64,000 nt of DNA, from assembly GCA_934085975.1 (NCBI GenBank), contig CAKOHT010000004.1, positions 1-64,000 on the forward strand. Direction: 5' to 3'. This DNA is from an uncultured Cetobacterium sp. (GTDB taxonomy: Bacteria; Fusobacteriota; Fusobacteriia; Fusobacteriales; Fusobacteriaceae). Made by a program: the position numbers and the translations under genes. Position 1 is the stretch's first letter; every line of letters starts with the position of its first letter. Below the pieces are notes generated by a model. It searched no databases. It saw only the letters and a program-made list of their open reading frames with translations, and was not told the origin of the DNA. Below are positions 38,901-47,224 of the stretch, in pieces.

Positions 38901-38940
38901 TCACTTTCTATCAAAAAAAGTCAAAAACAATCAACAAAAA
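38901..38940. repeat. four 10-bp-phased TCA repeats, candidate FruR operator
   Basis: TCA occurs at 38901, 38911, 38921 and 38931, each followed by seven A-rich bases, so the repeat step equals one helical turn. Phased direct repeats of this kind are bound by several DeoR-family repressors. The array lies between fruR and the divergent Nudix gene. Confidence 0.6.
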
Positions 38941-38990
38941 ATGAAGAATTTTTAACAAATAAAGATTATAATAGAGATGAGGAGGAAGTT

Positions 38991-39602
38991 ATGATGAAAA
39001 TAGATTTTACAGAAAAAATAATCGGAAGAGAAAAATACTTTAGATCAGCTGTAATAGCGTTAGTTGTGGAAAAGAGTGATGGAAAATACTTTTTGTTTGA
39101 AAAAAGAGCCAGAGGAGTCAGGCAAGGAGGAGATATATCTTTTCCGGGTGGAAAAATAGAAGAGGGAGAAACTAGTCTAGAAGCGGCACTAAGGGAGTGT
39201 AAGGAAGAGATTGGAATAGACAATGTATGTGTCAAAGGGAAAATAGGGACACTAGTAATACCTTCGGGAATAATGGTTGAAGCTTTTTTGGGAGTTATAG
39301 AGGATGAAAAATTAACAAAATTGAAATTGAATAGAGATGAAGTTGAGGAGTGCTTTATGGTACCAGTGGATTTTTTAAAAAAAAATCCACCGAGAATTGA
39401 AAAATTAGAGGTAGAAACAAAGCCATATTACTATGAAAATGGTGAAAAATATGTATTTCCAGCTGTGGAATTAAAATTGCCAAAAATATATCATTCACCT
39501 TGGAAAAGTTCACCAAGGGAGGTGTATATATACATATATGAGGATAGAGTAATTTGGGGATTGACTGCAGAGATTATAAAAGAGGCTATAGAATATTTAT
39601 GA
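38991..39602 (+). CDS. Nudix hydrolase, CoA pyrophosphatase-like
   Basis: The 203-residue protein carries a complete Nudix box (GKIEEGETSLEAALRECKEE, about residues 59-78). An upstream RARGVRQGGDISFPGG segment resembles the CoA-pyrophosphatase subgroup (NudL/YeaB). It probably cleaves a nucleoside diphosphate derivative such as CoA. ATG 38991 follows GAGGAGG, and ATG 38994 is equally possible. A TATAAT at 38967-38972 may be its -10 box. Confidence 0.87.
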   Translation: MMKIDFTEKIIGREKYFRSAVIALVVEKSDGKYFLFEKRARGVRQGGDISFPGGKIEEGETSLEAALRECKEEIGIDNVCVKGKIGTLVIPSGIMVEAFLGVIEDEKLTKLKLNRDEVEECFMVPVDFLKKNPPRIEKLEVETKPYYYENGEKYVFPAVELKLPKIYHSPWKSSPREVYIYIYEDRVIWGLTAEIIKEAIEYL

Positions 39603-39612
39603 TAATTGATAA

Positions 39613-39643
39613 AAAAGGAGGCTACTTTTTTAATAGCCTCCTT
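39613..39643 (-). terminator. terminator after citXG
   Basis: AAGGAGGCTA (39615-39624) pairs perfectly with TAGCCTCCTT (39634-39643). The T run follows on the minus strand, so it ends the citXG transcript. Confidence 0.8.
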
Positions 39644-39652
39644 AGAGTAATT

Positions 39653-40999
39653 TTAAAAATATGTTTTTATAAAATGTAAAAACATAGTAATAGCAAGGAG
39701 GTCTGCCGCACCTCCAGGACTAATTTTCTTTTTTATAAACTCATTTTCAATCTCAGTTAATAGCTTTATATTTACAGAGGTTTTTTCAAATTTTAAGTGT
39801 AAATTTTTAGCTTTAAGTTTCACAAAGTTTAAAATTTCAATATCATGCCTATGTAAAATAGTGGTATCTTCTAAACTGCTCATTAAGAATAGAAGAGTTC
39901 TAATCATTGCATGGTTAATATGTTCTCCAGAAATTAAAGAGTTTTCAAAAATTTTAATTGAACCATTGAAAATGATATCTAGACCATTTTTTACAACTCC
40001 TCTGACGCCTACTATACCATGTCTGATATATAACTTCTCTCCATGAGTTAGAGAAGTTTTTTTATGAAGGTTATCAAAGTCTTTTAAAATATCTCGGCAC
40101 ATCTCTTTAATTAGAGAAGAAATATCATTAAATGATAAATTTTCATACTTTGCTTTAGCACTTAAAGCGGCGGTGATACCCATTAAAAAAATCATCCCTT
40201 TATGTGTATTGACATTATTGGTAGCTAAAAACATATCATCCTCAGCAAGTTTTCCCATAAATCTTATTTTCTTAAAAATTAAATCAACTGATAGAGGTGA
40301 ATAACCAGCACTTATAACTTTTTTTAAATAACTACTTAAAGAAAATCCACTATCAATAAAAGTAAAAAAGTCCATATCTTCGTGAGAACCCTTAGTATGA
40401 GGTGAAACTAAGCCAAAAGATGGTGAAGCGGAAACCTCCAAGATAACCGATTTTAAGGTTAAATTTGAGAAAGTATTTACTATCTCAATTTTATTACGCT
40501 CAGAATCAAGGTATTCTTCTAATCTCTTCTCGATAGCTATTTGAATCTCTTTTTGAGTATGTTTTTTAGTCCTAGCACAAACGAATGCCATATCACTACA
40601 AAGAAGACAACTTCTTTTTTCTCCGCCAAAATCTTTTCTGGAAAATAGATAACCGTTATTGTCGAAAACATCAATGTCAACACATCTACCTAAGATATGA
40701 GACTCTTCAATTTCTATAGCAATTTTTTTTATATTTTTTCCTAAGTCTTTAATTGAACATATATATGTAGGACCTTCGATAGATTCAATTTTTTGTAGAT
40801 ATACAATTTGGGAATTGAAAATCTCTAAAACTTCATTTTTCATAATCTCAACAATATATTTAGCAACAAAACTATTTTTTTCCTCTCCGGGATAGTTAGC
40901 TCTTAGGACTAAGATCGGATTTTTAAAATTTTCAATAATTTCATTTTGAATCTCCACTCTTTTTTCTCTCATCAACAAAAATTCTTCTAAGTTAAACAT
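39653..40999 (-). CDS. citXG: bifunctional CitX-CitG: citrate lyase prosthetic-group transferase and synthase
   Basis: The 448-residue protein fuses two enzymes. The N-terminal part (about 1-175), with CSLL-type SCLLCSDMAFVCARTK and the REKRVEIQNE start, matches CitX, which attaches the prosthetic group to the acyl carrier of citrate lyase. The C-terminal part (about 185-448), with ASPSFGLVSPHTKGSHEDMD and NVNTHKGMIFLMG, matches CitG, which makes triphosphoribosyl-dephospho-CoA. CitXG fusions are known. The lyase subunit genes citDEF are not in this window. Confidence 0.88.
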   Translation of the reverse strand: MFNLEEFLLMREKRVEIQNEIIENFKNPILVLRANYPGEEKNSFVAKYIVEIMKNEVLEIFNSQIVYLQKIESIEGPTYICSIKDLGKNIKKIAIEIEESHILGRCVDIDVFDNNGYLFSRKDFGGEKRSCLLCSDMAFVCARTKKHTQKEIQIAIEKRLEEYLDSERNKIEIVNTFSNLTLKSVILEVSASPSFGLVSPHTKGSHEDMDFFTFIDSGFSLSSYLKKVISAGYSPLSVDLIFKKIRFMGKLAEDDMFLATNNVNTHKGMIFLMGITAALSAKAKYENLSFNDISSLIKEMCRDILKDFDNLHKKTSLTHGEKLYIRHGIVGVRGVVKNGLDIIFNGSIKIFENSLISGEHINHAMIRTLLFLMSSLEDTTILHRHDIEILNFVKLKAKNLHLKFEKTSVNIKLLTEIENEFIKKKISPGGAADLLAITMFLHFIKTYF

Positions 41000-41005
41000 T
41001 TACAA

Positions 41006-42040
41006 TTAGTGAACAGAGTTAGAACTTTTAATTCTCTCTGCAATCTCCTTCCCTTTTTCTGAAATTAGGTATTCAAAGGTAGAGTATGGGACTAAATTTT
41101 TAACTTCATCCAGTTTGTCCTCTTTCAAAAGGGCACGAACTTGCGAAGCACTTATGGCACAGTGTTCCATCTCTTTTCTTGGAATAACACAAACTTTTAA
41201 ATTAAAATCTTTAAAAGTTTCAATCATTGTTTCATTATATTTTTTAGTCACTTCACAAAATGGTTCTTCACCGACAAATCTAGTGGAAATATTGAGTTTT
41301 TTGCAGAAGTGTTCAGCGGTTATTTTTGTATCTAATTTCATAAATTCAATTAAAGAGTCGTCCTCTTTTCTCAAAAAATAATTTGGAAAAGTAGCGGAGG
41401 ATATAATGTATTCTGTACTAGGTAGAACAGTTACATTTTTCAAATGTTTAGTTCCTCTTTTCACTAGAGTGATTCTATCTAGAAAAGGGAAAGAGGATTT
41501 ATCCTCTTCAACAACTAAAACCAAAACGTTATCCATTTTTTTAGCTGCGGTTTCAATTAAAAATTGGTGTCCCAAAGTGAAGGGGTTACAATTCATTATA
41601 AGGAGTCCGTTGTCACTTTTTTCCCTCCAGTTCAGTTGCATTTTCATCTTGTTGACAGTTTTGTCGATAGAGTTCATTCCAATTTCAAGAAGAGCTACTT
41701 TATCTGTCTTTGAAATCAATTTGAATCCCACGCCCTTGAAGATATCCTCATTTGAAGGTTTTGTAAAAACAAAAGTGTGAAAAATTCCTTGGTCAAAAGA
41801 TTTATTAAGAAGAGTTGTGACAAGAGTGTTTGTAACTCCTTCACCCTTTAAAGAATCATCTATTGCAAAACATTTTATTATGTTTTTGCTTTTAGAGGCA
41901 GTTGCAACAATCTCTTCATTTTTTCTAATAACTAGGGAATAATCAATACTTTCATCAAAGTTTAACTGAAACTTTTTTAAGAATTCTTTAAGTTCATTTT
42001 TTTGATAGTTACTGTTTAAATTGATTGTTTCTATATTCAT
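41006..42040 (-). CDS. citC: [citrate (pro-3S)-lyase] ligase
   Basis: CitC acetylates the prosthetic thiol of citrate lyase, activating it. The 344-residue protein has an N-terminal GNAT-like domain (about 1-130) and a nucleotidyltransferase domain with MNCNPFTLGHQFLIE near residue 150, a HIGH-type ATP motif, plus ISASQVRALL near 305. The start overlaps the lipoprotein stop by 4 bases, and citXG follows after 6. With citXG it forms the maturation half of a citrate lyase system. Confidence 0.92.
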   Translation of the reverse strand: MNIETINLNSNYQKNELKEFLKKFQLNFDESIDYSLVIRKNEEIVATASKSKNIIKCFAIDDSLKGEGVTNTLVTTLLNKSFDQGIFHTFVFTKPSNEDIFKGVGFKLISKTDKVALLEIGMNSIDKTVNKMKMQLNWREKSDNGLLIMNCNPFTLGHQFLIETAAKKMDNVLVLVVEEDKSSFPFLDRITLVKRGTKHLKNVTVLPSTEYIISSATFPNYFLRKEDDSLIEFMKLDTKITAEHFCKKLNISTRFVGEEPFCEVTKKYNETMIETFKDFNLKVCVIPRKEMEHCAISASQVRALLKEDKLDEVKNLVPYSTFEYLISEKGKEIAERIKSSNSVH

Positions 42041-42555
42041 TGAGCTTGAGTTACCCCCTCTTTAATAAGTTGGAACTTACTTGTTATATCGTCGATATAT
42101 TGTATAAATATGTTTTGAGATTCCGATAAAACTTCATTTTTTGAAATACTATACACTACAAAAACTTTATTATTTTCCATCCAAGTATCTTTCTCAACAG
42201 ATTTTTGCACAAGTTGAGTAGCCGCATAGTCCATTAAATCGGATAGAGCCGGAGATAATATTTTTTTTGTATAGGGATCAGCGGGAACTAAAAAAGATTT
42301 AAAAACTATCTCTTCTTCCGATAAAATTTTAGATTTTAACTTTTCTTTAGCATCACGAACAGCTTTTCCAGTCGCAACCAGTGTACCGCTATTTCCAATT
42401 TTTGACGAACCAATTCCCATTATTTCATTCTCTGAATCGACAGAAGTAATCATTCGATCTGTATTTTCTGTAGTTTCCATGGGATTTGGTATTGAAAGAT
42501 TATTACATCCAGTTAAGAACAAAATGAATGATATAGCCGTAAGTTTTTTTAACAT
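42037..42555 (-). CDS. putative lipoprotein, LPP20-like
   Basis: The 172-residue protein begins with a basic start and hydrophobic stretch ending in a lipobox, LFLTGC, so Cys18 or so should be lipidated. The mature part has an alanine- and lysine-rich helix (ATGKAVRDAKEKLKSKI) and a WMENNKVFVVYSISKNEV segment resembling LPP20-type lipoproteins. Function is unknown. ATG 42555 follows AAAGGGGGAG; an upstream in-frame start lies in the previous gene. It is placed between the chorismate mutase-like gene and citC. Confidence 0.72.
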   Translation of the reverse strand: MLKKLTAISFILFLTGCNNLSIPNPMETTENTDRMITSVDSENEIMGIGSSKIGNSGTLVATGKAVRDAKEKLKSKILSEEEIVFKSFLVPADPYTKKILSPALSDLMDYAATQLVQKSVEKDTWMENNKVFVVYSISKNEVLSESQNIFIQYIDDITSKFQLIKEGVTQAQ

Positions 42556-42581
42556 TGTAATCTCCCCCTTTTTAAAGTAAA

Positions 42582-43262
42582 TTATATACAAGGTATAGTG
42601 CCTAAAATTTTAATATTTAATTTTTCAAAATTTTCTAAGTTTTTAAATAAAATTAAATTTACAAAAAGATTCGGTTTAATTTTTATATATTCCTTAGAAA
42701 GAATATCATCATATAGAACATAAGTGATATCATTACTTTCAAAAATACAGTTATTATAAGAGGAGAACAAATATAAGGTATCGCTATTCAAATTGATTTT
42801 ATTGATGAGATACCAGTTATTCTTCTCAATAAACTCTATGGTCTCTGTAGAAAAATCAGACAGGATATATTTTACAGATTTTAAATCTAACTCTTCAAAT
42901 TGATTGACAACAATAGGACTGACATACTCTCCAAAAATTTTTTTAATTCCAATAAAAGATAATACGTTGGATTTTATTCCCACGTTAAGAGTTCCTTCAA
43001 GCTTTCTACAAAAAGAAATAATTTCAGTGTAAAAACTTTGAATTTCAGTAGAAGTAAGACCTGAAAAATTACTTAATTTTTTGTAGATAGCAATCTCTCT
43101 TTCGGGAACATATATACGACTGTTATCTTTTGATTTAGTAAGTCCAACTTGGTGAACAATGTCCATTCTATCTAAAATTAACCTTACAATTTTTTTATCA
43201 ATTATATCTATCTCTTCTCTTAATTTATTAATATCACGTGTAATTTTAATCACCCATTTCAT
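42582..43262 (-). CDS. chorismate mutase-domain protein with unknown C-terminal region
   Basis: The N-terminal 80 or so residues match AroQ-type chorismate mutase: INKLREEIDIIDKKIVRLI, then RMDIVHQVGLTK with the active-site Lys, and VPEREIAIYKK. The remaining 140 residues are not recognised; they do not show the motifs of prephenate dehydratase or dehydrogenase. The start is uncertain. ATG 43262 is used, but no good ribosome site is seen. A TTGACA at 43302-43297 on the minus strand may belong to its promoter. Confidence 0.72.
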   Translation of the reverse strand: MKWVIKITRDINKLREEIDIIDKKIVRLILDRMDIVHQVGLTKSKDNSRIYVPEREIAIYKKLSNFSGLTSTEIQSFYTEIISFCRKLEGTLNVGIKSNVLSFIGIKKIFGEYVSPIVVNQFEELDLKSVKYILSDFSTETIEFIEKNNWYLINKINLNSDTLYLFSSYNNCIFESNDITYVLYDDILSKEYIKIKPNLFVNLILFKNLENFEKLNIKILGTIPCI

Positions 43263-43315
43263 GAACGTTATCAATACATATTCTATAATATAAAGGTGTC
43301 AAAATCAAATAAATA

Positions 43316-43344
43316 TTGAAATATAATGAAAAATCTTATAGAAT
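43316..43344 (+). promoter_or_regulatory. promoter of accD-accA
   Basis: TTGAAA (43316-43321) and TAGAAT (43339-43344) are separated by 17 bases, 48 bases before the accD start. Confidence 0.6.
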
Positions 43345-43391
43345 GAGATATTGAAATGTTTAAAAATAAATAGAAGTTTCAGGAGGAAAAT

Positions 43392-44276
43392 ATGAAGTTT
43401 TTTTCTTTGAATAAAAAAAAGTATGCGACTTTAACTGTTAAAGAAAATAAATCAGAAAATAAAAAAGTTGAGGAAAAAGAGGAAAAAATAATAAAAAAAA
43501 TAAAAATAACAGGGCTTTGGGAAAAATGTCCAGAATGTCATGAGATTGTCTATAAGAATGACATTGAGCAGAATTTACAAAAATGCCCTCACTGTGATTA
43601 TTACTTTTCAATGAATGCTAAAGAGAGAATAGCTCTTTTAATAGATGAAAATACTTTTCAAGAGATGGATAAAGATTTAATTTCAGAAAATCCATTAGAT
43701 TTTCCGGGATATACAGAAAAATATGAGGTGGCAGTAGAAAAAACTGGAATGTTAGAAGGTGCAGTAGCAGGAATTGGGGATATTTTTGGAATAAAAGTAA
43801 GTATAGCAGTTATGGATTTTGACTTCTTAGGTGGAAGTATGGGATCAGTTGTGGGAGAAAAGATAACGAGGGCAATAGAAAGAGGAATAGAGTTTAAAAT
43901 CCCAGTGGTGGTGGTGTCATCATCTGGAGGAGCTAGAATGCACGAAGGAATACTTTCACTTATGCAGATGGCAAAAACTTCCGCTGCATTGGAAAGATTG
44001 AGAGAAGTTGGAGTTCCGTTTGTATCAATTCCAGTAAATCCCACAACGGGAGGAGTTACAGCGTCTTTTGCAATGTTAGGGGATATAATTATGACAGAGC
44101 CAGATGCTTTAATTGGATTTGCAGGTCAAAGAGTAATAGAACAGACAATCAAACAAAAATTACCAAATGGTTTCCAAAGAAGTGAGTTTTTACAAGAGTG
44201 TGGAATGGTTGATGTGATAACAAAAAGAGAGGATATGAAGAGAACTCTTCATAAAATTTTAGATAATATAATCTAG
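43392..44276 (+). CDS. accD: acetyl-CoA carboxylase carboxyltransferase subunit beta
   Basis: AccD and AccA together move the carboxyl group from biotin to acetyl-CoA, giving malonyl-CoA for fatty acid synthesis. The 294-residue protein has a four-cysteine zinc ribbon (CPEC and CPHC, about residues 50-72) and the oxyanion segment SSSGGARMHEG near 177. A lysine-rich N-terminal extension of about 45 residues precedes the zinc ribbon. The start has AGGAGG. accA follows after 26 bases; accB and accC are elsewhere. Confidence 0.96.
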   Translation: MKFFSLNKKKYATLTVKENKSENKKVEEKEEKIIKKIKITGLWEKCPECHEIVYKNDIEQNLQKCPHCDYYFSMNAKERIALLIDENTFQEMDKDLISENPLDFPGYTEKYEVAVEKTGMLEGAVAGIGDIFGIKVSIAVMDFDFLGGSMGSVVGEKITRAIERGIEFKIPVVVVSSSGGARMHEGILSLMQMAKTSAALERLREVGVPFVSIPVNPTTGGVTASFAMLGDIIMTEPDALIGFAGQRVIEQTIKQKLPNGFQRSEFLQECGMVDVITKREDMKRTLHKILDNII

Positions 44277-44302
44277 AAATAGCTTATATATAGGAGAGTG
44301 AC

Positions 44303-45253
44303 ATGAAATTTAATAGTGAAATTTTAGATTTAGAAACTAAAATAGTAGAACTTAAAAATTTTTCAAAGGAAAAAGGCATAGATTTAAGTTTAGAAATAGA
44401 AAAACTTTCAAAACAAAGAGATGAATATTTAAAGGCTGCTTATGAAAATTTAACAGATTGGGACAGAGTAACCATAGCTCGTCATCCAGAAAGACCTTAT
44501 ACTTTGGATTATATAGAAAATATGACAACTGATTTTATAGAGCTACATGGAGACAGACTATGTAAAGATGATGCAGCCATAGTCGGAGGACTTTGCAAGA
44601 TAGATGGGAAAAAAGTTATGATTGTTGGGCACCAAAAAGGAAGGACTATTGATGAAAATATTTTTAGAAATTTTGGAATGGCGAGTCCTGAAGGATATAG
44701 AAAAGCTTTAAGATTATTTAAAATGGCTGAGAGATTTTCTATTCCCATAGTAAATTTAATAGATACGGCAGGGGCATATCCAGGAATAGAAGCTGAAAAA
44801 CATGGTCAGGGTGAGGCAATAGCTAGAAACTTGTTAGAGATGGCAGGTTTAAAAGTACCAATAATTTCCATAGTAATAGGTGAAGGAGGGTCAGGAGGAG
44901 CATTAGCATTAGGTGTAGCAGATAAAGTCTATATGTTAGAAAATTCAGTTTATTCCGTAATATCTCCTGAGGGGTGTGCGGCGATTCTTTATAAAGACTC
45001 TTCTAAGGCTTCTGAAGCAGCAAATAATTTGAAAATATCAGGTCACAGTTTACAGAGTTTAGGTATAATTGATGGCATTGTAAAAGAACCATTGGGTGGA
45101 GCTCATAGAGATTATAAGTGTGTAGCAAATGATCTAAAAAATGTTATTTTATCATCACTTTTAGAGTTATCCAAATTAGATGTAGATACTTTACTAAAAA
45201 ATAGATATAATAAATTTAGAAAAATGGGAAGTTTTACAGAGAAAACAATCTAG
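44303..45253 (+). CDS. accA: acetyl-CoA carboxylase carboxyltransferase subunit alpha
   Basis: The 316-residue partner of AccD has the N-terminal helical region LDLETKIVELKNF, then VTIARHPERPYTLDYI, FIELHGDR, and the active-site loops LIDTAGAYPGIEAE and GEGGSGGALALG. Length is typical. It shares the transcript with accD and probably pfkA. Confidence 0.96.
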   Translation: MKFNSEILDLETKIVELKNFSKEKGIDLSLEIEKLSKQRDEYLKAAYENLTDWDRVTIARHPERPYTLDYIENMTTDFIELHGDRLCKDDAAIVGGLCKIDGKKVMIVGHQKGRTIDENIFRNFGMASPEGYRKALRLFKMAERFSIPIVNLIDTAGAYPGIEAEKHGQGEAIARNLLEMAGLKVPIISIVIGEGGSGGALALGVADKVYMLENSVYSVISPEGCAAILYKDSSKASEAANNLKISGHSLQSLGIIDGIVKEPLGGAHRDYKCVANDLKNVILSSLLELSKLDVDTLLKNRYNKFRKMGSFTEKTI

Positions 45254-45288
45254 ATTTTAATAGAAAGTGTCGGAGGTGTTAAGCTTAT

Positions 45289-46254
45289 ATGAAAAAAATA
45301 GCTGTTTTAACAAGTGGAGGAGACGCTCCTGGAATGAACGCTGCTATAAGAGCAGTTGCTAAAGTGGCATTAGCGAAGGGAATGGAAGTATATGGAGTAA
45401 GAAGAGGATATCTAGGAATGGTACATGATGAAATATTCCAAATGAATGGTAGTCACGTATCTGGAATTATTGATAGAGGTGGAACAGTTCTTTTAACAGC
45501 TAGATGTTTAGAGTTTAAAGATCCAAAATTTAGAGCGATAGCTGCTGAAAATTTGAAAAAGAGAGGGATTGAAGGCATTGTAGTTATAGGTGGAGATGGT
45601 TCTTACAGAGGTGCCGATTTATTATCTAAAGAGCACGGGTTTAAAGTTGTAGGACTACCTGGAACAATTGACAATGATATAATAGGAACAGACTACACAA
45701 TAGGTTTTGATACGTGTTTAAATACAATATTGGATGCTATGTCAAAATTGAGGGATACAGCAACTTCACACGAAAGAACAATATTGATGGAAGTGATGGG
45801 AAGACACGCTGGAGATTTAGCACTTCATGCCACATTGGCAGGTGGAGGGGACGGAGTTCTAATTCCAGAAATAGAGGAACCAATCGAGATGTTAGCTTAT
45901 CAAATTAAAGAGAGAAGAAGACAAGGAAAGTTACATGATATAGTTTTGGTAGCTGAGGGTGTTGGAAGTGTTTTTGAAATAGAAAAACAATTGAAAGAAA
46001 AGGTGACAACAGAGGTAAGAAGTGTAGTTTTAGCTCATGTCCAAAGAGGTGGAACACCATCTGGATTTGATAGAGTACTAGCAACTAAAATGGGAGCAAA
46101 AGCAGTGGAGCTTCTTGAGACGGGCATAGGTGGAGTTATGGTAGGAATTGAGAGCAATGAATTAGTAACTCATCCGATATCGTTTGCTTGGGAAGGAAAA
46201 AGAAAATATGATATTAGAAAAGATTATGAATTAGCATTGATACTTTGTAAATAG
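45289..46254 (+). CDS. pfkA: ATP-dependent 6-phosphofructokinase
   Basis: PfkA commits fructose-6-phosphate to glycolysis. The 321-residue protein opens with [16 protein letters not shown], has GGDGSYRGA near residue 101, PGTIDNDI near 123, and [11 protein letters not shown] near 163. The Gly-Gly-Asp-Gly pattern marks the ATP-dependent type. ATG 45289 follows GGAGGTG. Confidence 0.97.
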   Translation: MKKIAVLTSGGDAPGMNAAIRAVAKVALAKGMEVYGVRRGYLGMVHDEIFQMNGSHVSGIIDRGGTVLLTARCLEFKDPKFRAIAAENLKKRGIEGIVVIGGDGSYRGADLLSKEHGFKVVGLPGTIDNDIIGTDYTIGFDTCLNTILDAMSKLRDTATSHERTILMEVMGRHAGDLALHATLAGGGDGVLIPEIEEPIEMLAYQIKERRRQGKLHDIVLVAEGVGSVFEIEKQLKEKVTTEVRSVVLAHVQRGGTPSGFDRVLATKMGAKAVELLETGIGGVMVGIESNELVTHPISFAWEGKRKYDIRKDYELALILCK

Positions 46255-46268
46255 GAGCTGATGAAATT

Positions 46269-46589
46269 ATGATTACAGTTTTAGATGTTGTTAGAAAAGA
46301 AAGAAGAAAAAACAAGATAAAAAGAGAGATTGAAGATAACGATAGAAAAATAAGAGACAACAGAAAAAGAGTTGATCTTTTAACAAATTTAAAGGAGTAT
46401 TTAAAGCCTGGAATGACTTACGCTGAGATTATTGATATAATAGAAAATATGAAGGGTGATTATGAGGATAGAGTTGACGATTATATAATTAAAAATGCTG
46501 AACTAGGAAAAGAGAGAAGAGAGATTTCTAAGAGCATAAAAGAGATTACGAGAACACTAGCTCAAAAAGCTCCAGTAGAAAAAAAATAA
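46269..46589 (+). CDS. small coiled-coil protein of unknown function
   Basis: I do not recognise this 106-residue protein. It is highly charged and almost entirely helical in appearance, with Lys/Arg/Glu-rich heptad-like runs at both ends and a short central turn (KPGMTYAEI). It lies between pfkA and recR with gaps under 20 bases and has AGGAG upstream, so it is expected to be a real gene in this transcript. Confidence 0.7.
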   Translation: MITVLDVVRKERRKNKIKREIEDNDRKIRDNRKRVDLLTNLKEYLKPGMTYAEIIDIIENMKGDYEDRVDDYIIKNAELGKERREISKSIKEITRTLAQKAPVEKK

Positions 46590-46601
46590 TAAGGAGTTTA
46601 A

Positions 46602-47195
46602 ATGGCAACTAGGTCATTAGAGATATTGATAGATGAATTTAATAGGTTACCCGGAATTGGAAGAAAAAGTGCAGTGAGATTAGCATTCCATGTTTTAGAG
46701 ATGTCTGAGCAAGAGATTGAAAGATTTTCAAAAGCTTTAAAAGATGTGAAGGAGACTGTAAAAAAATGTTCAATCTGTGGTAATTTTAGTGAAAATGATA
46801 CGTGTGATATATGCAGAGATGAGTTTAGAGATAAGGATATTATCTGTGTTGTAGAGGATAGTCGAGATATAATTCCTCTGGAAAAAACAAAGAGATATAA
46901 AGGAAGTTATCACGTTCTAAATGGTAAGATAGATCCGTTAAATGGAATGACTCCAGACAAATTAAATTTAAAATCATTGTTAGAAAGAGTGGCGAAAGAG
47001 GATATAAAAGAGGTTATTCTCGCTTTAAATCCAGACTTGGAGGGAGAGACAACAGCGTTGTATTTAACAAAGATTTTAAAGACATTTGATGTAAAAGTAA
47101 CAAAAATAGCCAGCGGAATTCCAATGGGTGGAAATATAGAGTTTGCGGATGTAGCAACTATATCAAGAGCATTGGAAGGGAGGCAAGAGATATAA
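46602..47195 (+). CDS. recR: recombination protein RecR
   Basis: RecR acts with RecO and RecF to load RecA at gaps. The 197-residue protein has the helix-hairpin-helix LPGIGRKSAVRLAFH, a zinc finger (CSIC and CDIC, about residues 58-74), and a Toprim domain with CVVEDSRDI and ALNPDLEGETTALYL. Length is standard. Its stop lies at the edge of a perfect palindromic terminator. Confidence 0.96.
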   Translation: MATRSLEILIDEFNRLPGIGRKSAVRLAFHVLEMSEQEIERFSKALKDVKETVKKCSICGNFSENDTCDICRDEFRDKDIICVVEDSRDIIPLEKTKRYKGSYHVLNGKIDPLNGMTPDKLNLKSLLERVAKEDIKEVILALNPDLEGETTALYLTKILKTFDVKVTKIASGIPMGGNIEFADVATISRALEGRQEI

Positions 47196-47221
47196 AAAAG
47201 TCGGATCGATCCGACTTTTTT
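47194..47221. terminator. perfect palindromic bidirectional terminator
   Basis: Positions 47194-47221 form one perfect 28-base palindrome, A6-GTCGGATC-GATCCGAC-T6. It can terminate both recR (plus) and the converging aminotransferase gene (minus). Confidence 0.88.
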
Positions 47222-47224
47222 ATA

